In this document: positions 7,515-11,665 of the stretch, in pieces
Layout of the letters: each line of letters begins with the position of its first letter
How positions within the stretch are numbered: position 1 is the stretch's first letter
Source: Rickettsiales bacterium
Lineage (GTDB): Bacteria > Pseudomonadota > Alphaproteobacteria > Rickettsiales > JALZUV01
DNA: 11,665 bases
NCBI GenBank assembly: GCA_023301245.1
Contig: JALZUV010000122.1
Location: 1 to 11,665 of the forward strand
Direction: 5' to 3'
Translations under genes and position numbers: made by a program
The notes under the pieces: model-generated
The model's database searches: none
Told to the model about the DNA's origin: nothing
The model's input: only the letters and a program-made list of their open reading frames with translations

Positions 7515-7823
7515 ATGTCTGATACTGAAAGAAATCTTACCCGTGCTGATCTTGCTGCTGCAATCTACCGCGATGTGGGCTTATCTTTGTCGGAATCTGG
7601 TGTGATGGTTGATGCTGTTATCGAAGAAATTAGCGATGCGCTAAAATCGGGTAACCAAGTGAAGCTTTCCTCGTTCGGTACGTTTAACCTGCGCCGCAAG
7701 AAAAGCCGCATTGGTCGTAACCCTAAAACAGGTAAAGAAGTGCCAATTACCCCGCGCACTGTTTTAACCTTTAATGCGTCAAACATTCTGAAAAAGAAAG
7801 TCAATGACAGCCTCTCTGACTAA
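7515..7823 (+). CDS. ihfA: Integration host factor subunit alpha
   Basis: This 102-residue member of the HU/IHF family pairs with IHF-beta to bend DNA sharply at specific sites, acting in the nucleoid and in regulation. LTRADLAAAIY at 8-18 is the typical alpha-subunit opening. VKLSSFGTFNLRRKKSRIGRNPKTGKE (49-75) holds the flanking strand and the arm with GRNPKTG at 67-73, whose Pro70 inserts between bases. The PITPR at 77-81 also fits alpha rather than HU. AGAGGA at 7503-7508 is 6 bases from ATG 7515, a good ribosome-binding site. Position between fabH and a MerR gene is the standard alphaproteobacterial context and supports ihfA rather than hup or ihfB. The end overlaps the MerR gene by 20 bases. 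Confidence 0.95.
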   Translation: MSDTERNLTRADLAAAIYRDVGLSLSESGVMVDAVIEEISDALKSGNQVKLSSFGTFNLRRKKSRIGRNPKTGKEVPITPRTVLTFNASNILKKKVNDSLSD

Positions 7824-8169
7824 AACGCCAAAGGCAATGCGTACTATCCGCGAAGTGGCGGATGAGCTGAAGCTAGAGCCCCATGTGCTGCGCTTTTGGG
7901 AGAAGGAATTTCCACGTTATATTAAGCCGATGCAGCGCGATAATGGTCGCCGTTATTATCGTGCGGAGGATGTTGAAAAAATCCGCCATATTCAAACATT
8001 GCTGCACGAACAAGGCTACACCATAAAGGGCGCAAAAGCCGTTCTTTCCGGTAAAACTAAAGCCGAGCCTATTGCCTCGGTTGAGGTAAAAAATTCATTG
8101 CATGATGGCTTAAAAGAGTTAAACCAAGGCATCCTCCATCTTCGAAATAAAATTTCAGAAGTTCTGTAA
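7804..8169 (+). CDS. MerR-family transcriptional regulator
   Basis: A 121-residue regulator with the winged helix-turn-helix of the MerR family: RTIREVADEL at 13-22 (helix-turn-helix), HVLRFWEKEF at 27-36 and GRRYYRAEDVEKI at 48-60 (wing), then YTIKGAKAVL at 72-81. The C-terminal part (about 95-120) is helical and leucine-rich and may form the dimerisation coiled coil. No metal-binding cysteines are present, so a metal or drug sensor is not indicated. It resembles the MerR-type genes found directly after ihfA in alphaproteobacteria. Start: ATG 7804 overlaps ihfA by 20 bases; a second in-frame ATG at 7837 has AAGG only 2 bases before it, so the first is preferred. Probably the last gene of the rpmF operon. 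Targets unknown. Confidence 0.9.
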   Translation: MTASLTKTPKAMRTIREVADELKLEPHVLRFWEKEFPRYIKPMQRDNGRRYYRAEDVEKIRHIQTLLHEQGYTIKGAKAVLSGKTKAEPIASVEVKNSLHDGLKELNQGILHLRNKISEVL

Positions 8170-8184
8170 ATTTTCGAAGAAAGG

Positions 8185-8209
8185 CTGGCAAGGCCAGTTC
8201 GCCGTTAGC
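8185..8209 (+). repeat. Two small hairpins in the merR-tRNA spacer
   Basis: CTGGC (8185-8189) and GCCAG (8193-8197) can pair around a short loop, and GCCG-TTAG-CGGC follows immediately (about 8201-8212). With the larger hairpin at 8237-8260 this gives three hairpins in about 100 bases. No T run follows these two. The first contains the GGCAAGGCCAG motif shared with two other intergenic regions. Confidence 0.4.
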
Positions 8210-8236
8210 GGCAAAGCTTGGGCGGCGTGTGAGCCC

Positions 8237-8266
8237 CATTTAGATTGAAGAATCTAAATGTTATAA
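8237..8266 (+). terminator. Perfect 10-bp hairpin, possible operon terminator
   Basis: CATTTAGATT (8237-8246) pairs perfectly with AATCTAAATG (8251-8260) around a GAAG loop. It is AT-rich and followed by TTATAA rather than a clean T run, so it would be a weak intrinsic terminator for the rpmF-merR operon. It also overlaps a possible promoter for the tRNA, so its role is uncertain. Confidence 0.45.
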
Positions 8267-8267
8267 C
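8239..8267 (+). promoter_or_regulatory. Possible tRNA-Pro promoter
   Basis: TTTAGA (8239-8244) and TATAAC (8262-8267) are 17 bases apart and sit directly before the tRNA. A start near 8274 would leave almost no 5' leader, which is unusual, so transcription may instead come through from the operon. The -35 lies in the left arm of the hairpin. Confidence 0.25.
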
Positions 8268-8272
8268 ACTGT

Positions 8273-8349
8273 CGGGGTGTGGCGCAGTCTGGTAGCGCGT
8301 TCGCCTGGGGGGCGAGAGGTCGCAGGTTCAAGTCCTGTCACCCCGACCA
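8273..8349 (+). tRNA. tRNA-Pro (GGG anticodon, reads CCC)
   Basis: A full cloverleaf of 77 bases with encoded CCA. The acceptor CGGGGTG (8273-8279) pairs with CACCCCG (8339-8345), followed by discriminator A and CCA. The D stem is GCGC/GCGC (8282-8285, 8295-8298) and the anticodon stem TTCGC/GCGAG (8300-8304, 8312-8316). The loop CTGGGGG places GGG at 8307-8309. The T arm is GCAGG-TTCAAGT-CCTGT. No introns or mismatches. The two prepilin genes converge on it from the other strand. No integrase or partial tRNA copy was seen, so there is no sign of an attachment site in use here. Confidence 0.97.
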
Positions 8350-8376
8350 TTTTTAAAATTACTGGGGCGCTTAACC

Positions 8377-9213
8377 TTACTCCATATCAAAAATTGCAAT
8401 GCAGCCTTCTGTAGCGCTTATGGTGGTTTTATCTAGCAGATACGTCGCGCCTACGGTGGTGACGCCAGGAGGGTCCGACGCGAATTCATTGCTGCTGGCA
8501 CTAGCGCAATTACGCGTGTTAGCGGTAGGGATGCCCGACATATCAACCAGCTTACCTGTATAAGGCATGCCATCATCCATTTTTTCGTCAATTTGATATT
8601 GCTCTACGGCGGAGATGGAAGCCCCCCACCAAAGGTTGGAATTATTAGACGGATTGGTGAAATAGAATGTATTACGGTTTTGGTTCGTTGCGCGTCCTTG
8701 GAATTGTTTGGTCGTGGTATGAGCCGAAGTTGCAAACCAACCTGCTCCCTCAATCGATCCTTTAGGCGCATTCACCCCTAATTCCATACAAAAATTTGCA
8801 ATGCTGCATTGTGAGTTATCGCTAAAGCCACTAAAATTACCCGAAATAATTTCAGCATTACTTAAATGCTTCCAGAAGTGCCAAGGTTCATGTTGGACTC
8901 CACTGGTATCTCCACTAAAAACATAGGCGAGTTTTCCACTGCCATCGCCATCGCAGGTGGCGGTGCCTGCGGCAGCGGCGCGGCAATCGGCGGCGGTGCC
9001 CCAATAGTCGGTAGCATTATCCATATCGCCGGGCAGTTGGTTATACTTCAATTCGAAGGTCTTCACGGCTGTTTGATATTTTCGATAATCGGAAACAACG
9101 GAATTTAATTGTGCAGCACGTATTAAATCGGCGCCTGCGGTTATGCCACCAATAATTAAGCCGATAATAACCAGCACAATGGAAAGTTCAAGAAGGGTGA
9201 AGCCTTGTTTCAT
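8377..9213 (-). CDS. Type IV prepilin-like protein A
   Basis: A 278-residue secreted filament-type protein. The N-terminus MKQG/FTLLE is a class III signal: short leader ending in Gly4, then Phe5 and Glu9 (the conserved +5 Glu), followed by a hydrophobic helix to about residue 28. A PilD-like peptidase should cleave after Gly4. The rest carries KYNQLPGDMDNATDYWG (56-72), a Cys78/Cys87 pair with CDGDGSGK (a possible calcium-type loop), WHFWKHL at 111-117, further cysteines C136, C142, C236 and C271, and IDEKMDDG at 208-215. These fit an uncharacterised LPGD-containing pseudopilin group I recall from alphaproteobacterial genomes. AGGAAG lies about 6 bases before ATG 9213. Its gene lies 24 bases after the related prepilin gene, so both are one transcript. 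Pilin versus secretion pseudopilin cannot be decided; no assembly genes are in the window. Confidence 0.88.
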   Translation of the reverse strand: MKQGFTLLELSIVLVIIGLIIGGITAGADLIRAAQLNSVVSDYRKYQTAVKTFELKYNQLPGDMDNATDYWGTAADCRAAAAGTATCDGDGSGKLAYVFSGDTSGVQHEPWHFWKHLSNAEIISGNFSGFSDNSQCSIANFCMELGVNAPKGSIEGAGWFATSAHTTTKQFQGRATNQNRNTFYFTNPSNNSNLWWGASISAVEQYQIDEKMDDGMPYTGKLVDMSGIPTANTRNCASASSNEFASDPPGVTTVGATYLLDKTTISATEGCIAIFDME

Positions 9214-9237
9214 AGAAACTTCCTTATTTATATTAGA

Positions 9238-9972
9238 TTAAAGGTCGAACCACATGCGACAGCTCGGTTCATCACTTGTTAAATCATAGGTTCCTGTGGG
9301 GTTTGTTTTCTCATTATCAGTGCAGCCAGAAAGTACAACCGCGCAGCCGCTAGTCGAGTGACCCTTGCTACTGTATGCTTTGCCGCTATCAGCCGAGCCG
9401 TCGTCAATTTTTCTATCAATTGAAAGTGCCTCGGTTCCCGTTAAAATTCCGGTGTTATTGTAAATATTGCAACCGTCGTTTCCATTAAGAGTGAGACGGT
9501 TATTGCTTTGAGCTGGCGAGGAATAAACACTGCCCGTTGTAATAGAAAAACTCGCGCCATCAATGGGAGCCGCAGGCAGGGTTTCGTCTGTAATTTCAAT
9601 TCTTCCATTCCTAAAACCTGTGTAACTGCCATCAATTAATCCTGCTAAAGCTAAATGCTGCCAAAAACGGATGGGTTCGTATGAAGCTGCGTGGGTGGCA
9701 ATGGACTCATCGCCATTGCCATCGCATAATCTTGTGCCTTGAGCTACGCATTCTGTCGGCCAGTAGGCTGACGCATTATCTATATCGCCAGGCAATGCGT
9801 TATATTTCAGTTTGAAAGTGCCAAAGGCTACCTTATATTTATTCACATCAGAAATGACGGAATTTAGCTCTGCTGAGCGAATGAGGCTGGAGCCCGCCGT
9901 GATGCCACCAATGATTAAGCCGATAATAACCAGTACAATGGAGAGTTCGAGCAGGGTGAAGCCTTGTTTCAT
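9238..9972 (-). CDS. Type IV prepilin-like protein B
   Basis: A 244-residue paralogue of the next gene. Residues 1-27 are identical to it (MKQGFTLLEL onwards, Gly4/Phe5 cleavage site, Glu9). Shared marks continue: KYNALPGDIDNASAYW at 56-71, C75/C83 with CDGNGD at 83-88, FWQHLALAGLIDGSYTG at 103-119 and IDRKIDDG at 185-192. Beyond these the C-terminal domains differ in length and sequence, with C168, C210, C217 and C238 here. Start: the frame runs up to ATG 10026, which would add an 18-residue leader (MASLALMLHTIANKYHKQ) with AGG 5 bases before it. ATG 9972 gives a leader identical to the paralogue but has only AAGCAG before it. Both are possible. As first gene of the pair it may be the more abundant subunit. 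Function not known beyond the filament fold. Confidence 0.87.
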   Translation of the reverse strand: MKQGFTLLELSIVLVIIGLIIGGITAGSSLIRSAELNSVISDVNKYKVAFGTFKLKYNALPGDIDNASAYWPTECVAQGTRLCDGNGDESIATHAASYEPIRFWQHLALAGLIDGSYTGFRNGRIEITDETLPAAPIDGASFSITTGSVYSSPAQSNNRLTLNGNDGCNIYNNTGILTGTEALSIDRKIDDGSADSGKAYSSKGHSTSGCAVVLSGCTDNEKTNPTGTYDLTSDEPSCRMWFDL

Positions 9973-10015
9973 CTGCTTATGATATTTGTTGGCGATGGTG
10001 TGTAACATAAGGGCA

Positions 10016-10033
10016 AGGCTAGCCATTTAGCCT
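10016..10033. repeat. Small inverted repeat before the prepilin pair
   Basis: AGGCTA (10016-10021) and TAGCCT (10028-10033) form a 6-bp stem with a 6-base loop. The loop contains the alternative prepilin start codon (complement of 10024-10026), so in RNA that start would be partly hidden. The GGCAAGGCTAG motif at 10012-10022 overlaps it. Confidence 0.4.
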
Positions 10034-10094
10034 AGTAAGGCAAGGTAAAAAACTGTCTGTCGGTAGTGATAAGAAACTTACACTTCCTAGGGTT

Positions 10095-10114
10095 TCGCCA
10101 TGTGGCGAGTTTTT
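10095..10114 (+). terminator. Short terminator-like hairpin in divergent spacer
   Basis: TCGCC (10095-10099) pairs with GGCGA (10104-10108) around ATGT, followed by GTTTTT (10109-10114). The stem is short. There is no + strand gene just upstream for it to close, since the prepilins run the other way, so it may be a remnant, an attenuator or chance. Confidence 0.3.
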
Positions 10115-10172
10115 GCGTAGTGAGTGATATCATGTTCTATGATGGCGCTCTTGATGGGGGAAGGTTATTTTG

Positions 10173-10204
10173 TTGCAATTACCTGCTATGCCGATAGCTA
10201 TAAT
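10173..10204 (+). promoter_or_regulatory. Probable promoter of the acyltransferase gene
   Basis: TATAAT at 10199-10204 is a perfect -10 box. The best -35 is TTGCAA (10173-10178), 20 bases away, longer than ideal. Initiation would fall near 10211, so the message would begin a few bases before the G run (10220-10227) and would exclude the upstream start codons at 10139-10154. Confidence 0.45.
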
Positions 10205-10219
10205 AGTAAGGTCGAAAAA

Positions 10220-10227
10220 GGGGGGGG
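10220..10227 (+). repeat. G8 homopolymer in the ribosome-binding region
   Basis: Eight consecutive G follow AAAAA and end 4 bases before the in-frame TTG at 10232. The G run can pair with the anti-Shine-Dalgarno sequence. Runs of this length are prone to slippage, which would change the spacing to the start codon, or the frame if translation starts upstream. Confidence 0.85.
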
Positions 10228-10231
10228 TAGT

Positions 10232-11248
10232 TTGAATATAGATGAGAAGATGCTTCAAGCAAATAACCGCCCTAGTGGGTTTGATTATTTGCGGCTGATC
10301 TTGGCGTGTGCGATTGTTGTATTCCATAGCATAGAAGTTTGTTATGGCGTTGAATTTCGCGAGAAATATACGGTTGATTTTCGCCCGGTCATTGCCGCAA
10401 TATTGCCGATTTTTTTTGCCTTAAGTGGGTTTTTAGTGGCGGGAAGTCTTCAGCGAAACCCTAAGATTAGCAGGTTTTTATATCTGCGTTCTATACGTAT
10501 TTTCCCCGCTTTATGTGTTGAGGTTTTGCTATCTGCAGTTTTGATTGGAGTGATTTTTACGAATTTTAATCTTCAAGATTATTTTACGGATGAGAGTTTC
10601 TTCAGATATTTCGGAAATATTGTTGGAGTAATGTCTTATAATTTACCGGGAGTTTTTCTGAATAATCCCTCACCAAACATGGTTAATGGGCAGCTTTGGA
10701 CCATTCCTTATGAATTTTGGTGTTACATAATATTAGCTTTTATCGCTGGTTTAAGGATGGAAAGAAAGCGCTATTGGCTAGCTTTCTTAGCGGTCTGTTA
10801 TTTTATAGTGCTTGCGGAATTTGAATTAGCAACTCATGTGCGCAGTGCCGTGGTTGAGGGTTATAGTTTAACGCTGGCTTTTTTAACGGGGGTGGTCGCA
10901 TACCAATGGCGTAAGCTTATTGCTTATTCCCATAAGTGTTTCATCATCGCGCTGATTACTGCTTGGGTGCTGCTGTCTTTCCCTGAATTAGATGTGTTTG
11001 CGATGATTCCTGTAACCTATGCCACACTATATTTAGGCGTTAAAAACCCTAGTAAACATTGGCTGATTGCGAGTGGAGATTATTCTTACGGCATTTTCCT
11101 TTATGGATTTACTATTCAGCAAGCGCTTGCTAGTCAGCCAATATTTCGGGATTATTTTTTACATGCTGCTCTATCGCTGCTCTTGAGCTTTATATTCGCT
11201 TACTGCTCTTGGCACATGGTCGAAAAAAGAGTGCTGCGTTTTAAATAA
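10232..11248 (+). CDS. Membrane acyltransferase, OafA-like (acyltransferase 3 family)
   Basis: An integral inner-membrane enzyme of the family that transfers acetyl or similar groups to surface sugars such as O-antigen, exopolysaccharide or peptidoglycan. The 338 residues show about ten hydrophobic segments. Family marks: FDYLRLILACAIVVFHS at 17-33 with the conserved His32, RSIRIFP at 86-92 (the RxxR region), NGQLWTIPYEFWCY at 152-165, GDYSYGIFLY at 282-291 and a C-terminal WHMVEKR. It lacks an SGNH domain, so a partner might be needed. Start: the frame is open to GTG 10124, but upstream ATGs (10139, 10142, 10154) lack ribosome-binding sites. TTG 10232 sits 4 bases after the G run and downstream of a TATAAT, and ATG 10250 is a second option. 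No polysaccharide genes are nearby, so the acceptor is unknown. The end overlaps the convergent gene by 8 bases. Confidence 0.87.
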   Translation: MNIDEKMLQANNRPSGFDYLRLILACAIVVFHSIEVCYGVEFREKYTVDFRPVIAAILPIFFALSGFLVAGSLQRNPKISRFLYLRSIRIFPALCVEVLLSAVLIGVIFTNFNLQDYFTDESFFRYFGNIVGVMSYNLPGVFLNNPSPNMVNGQLWTIPYEFWCYIILAFIAGLRMERKRYWLAFLAVCYFIVLAEFELATHVRSAVVEGYSLTLAFLTGVVAYQWRKLIAYSHKCFIIALITAWVLLSFPELDVFAMIPVTYATLYLGVKNPSKHWLIASGDYSYGIFLYGFTIQQALASQPIFRDYFLHAALSLLLSFIFAYCSWHMVEKRVLRFK

Positions 11249-11609
11249 GATGCACGGCTACAAAGGCAAAGAAAAAGCCAATGCACCAGATGAGTACCGA
11301 TAGCCAATAGATAAATTTGTTGATTCTGCGGAGTTTTAGGCAGGCTTTGGCTTGGGCTGCATCAATAGGGCAGGGCGCGTTGCGAGCACGCCATTGCATG
11401 AAGCCGGCAACTAAGAGCAGGATGCCCGCAATGGCGAAGGTGACAATTTTATATTTAGATAAGGCGACTAACCACGGGGCGGAGCTGACGATTCCTGCCA
11501 GTACCGCGCCTGCACCAAGGGTAACTAACAGCGCAGGTAATGCGCAGCAGAGCAACGTGCTAACGCTAGTAAATAGGCTTAGGGTGGTGAGGAGGTTTTC
11601 TTTATTCAT
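11241..11609 (-). CDS. Small MerT-like membrane protein
   Basis: A 122-residue protein with about three membrane helices (roughly 8-45, 55-72, 98-121). The first holds a vicinal pair Cys21-Cys22 followed by ALPALLVTLGAGAVLAG; the loop after helix 2 has Cys80 (in APCP) and Cys90 (in AKAC). This matches the layout of the mercury transporter MerT, which uses a CC pair in helix 1 and two cysteines in the loop between helices 2 and 3. Transport of mercury or another soft metal is an inference. No merP, merA or metal-responsive merR is next to it; the MerR gene at 7804 lacks sensor cysteines. ATG 11609 has no clear ribosome-binding site. A possible -10 box lies 17 bases upstream of it. It ends inside the acyltransferase 3' end (8-base overlap). 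Confidence 0.75.
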   Translation of the reverse strand: MNKENLLTTLSLFTSVSTLLCCALPALLVTLGAGAVLAGIVSSAPWLVALSKYKIVTFAIAGILLLVAGFMQWRARNAPCPIDAAQAKACLKLRRINKFIYWLSVLIWCIGFFFAFVAVHLI

Positions 11610-11626
11610 CGGCTAATGTTGGAGAC

Positions 11627-11632
11627 ATTATA
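11627..11632 (-). promoter_or_regulatory. Possible -10 box of the MerT-like gene
   Basis: The complement of 11627-11632 reads TATAAT, a perfect -10 box. A start near 11620 would leave a leader of about 11 bases without a Shine-Dalgarno sequence. No convincing -35 is seen in the bases left before the window edge. Confidence 0.4.
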
Positions 11633-11665
11633 GCCAGAATCGGTGATGAGTTTAGTGAGATTATC

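Noticed and set aside
7804..8169. MerR gene as the regulator of a mercury system with the MerT-like gene
   Set aside because: The regulator lacks the mercury-binding cysteines, sits in the ihfA operon and is over 3 kb away.
8273..8349. tRNA-Pro as an integration site for a mobile island carrying the prepilins and acyltransferase
   Set aside because: No integrase, no repeated tRNA 3' end in the window, and no mobile-element gene.
10124..10231. N-terminal 36-residue extension of the acyltransferase
   Set aside because: Open in frame but without a ribosome-binding site, upstream of the best -10 box, and unlike the usual family start. Kept only as an alternative start.
11317..11616. 99-codon open frame opposite the MerT-like gene
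   Set aside because: Shadow of the - strand gene, whose cysteine pattern and helices are clearly the real product.
1..11665. CRISPR array, insertion sequence, toxin-antitoxin or phage module
   Set aside because: No spaced direct repeats, transposase, paired small genes of known type or phage structural genes could be found.

Overview
The window looks like a chromosomal segment of an alphaproteobacterium with moderate base composition. The strongest pointer is the block rpmF-plsX-fabH-ihfA-merR, a well-known alphaproteobacterial arrangement. Two further genes fit the same class: a thioredoxin-reductase-like ferredoxin-NADP reductase and an NDUFAF5-like methyltransferase. I cannot place it below class level from sequence alone. 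I see no phage, transposase, integrase, CRISPR array or plasmid replication gene.

Layout. Positions 1-702 hold the 3' part of a gene for a probable outer-membrane beta-barrel protein, closed by a strong intrinsic terminator (about 758-806). A + strand cluster follows: ferredoxin-NADP reductase (862-1869), an orphan lipoprotein (1883-2503) and folD (2547-3389). Facing it on the - strand, and overlapping the end of folD, are a cation diffusion facilitator (3376-4278) and, upstream of that, an NDUFAF5-like methyltransferase (4400-5203). A divergent intergenic region (5204-5300) leads to rpmF, plsX, fabH, ihfA and a MerR-type regulator (5301-8169), tightly packed with overlapping ends. This block joins ribosome assembly, entry into fatty-acid and phospholipid synthesis, and nucleoid/regulatory proteins. 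A short hairpin-rich spacer precedes tRNA-Pro(GGG) (8273-8349).

The last 3.3 kb look more accessory. Two tandem - strand genes encode type IV prepilin-like proteins with identical N-terminal helices and different C-terminal domains (8377-9972). Then comes a + strand membrane acyltransferase of the OafA type (10232-11248), whose expected ribosome-binding region carries a run of eight G. A small - strand MerT-like membrane protein (11241-11609) closes the window, overlapping the acyltransferase tail to tail.

There is no clear evidence for an undescribed multi-gene system. The best leads are the tandem prepilins, the G8 tract before the acyltransferase, the methyltransferase with a lost SAM-binding glycine motif, and a short hairpin-associated motif shared by three intergenic regions. 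No gene-free stretch exceeds 300 bases.
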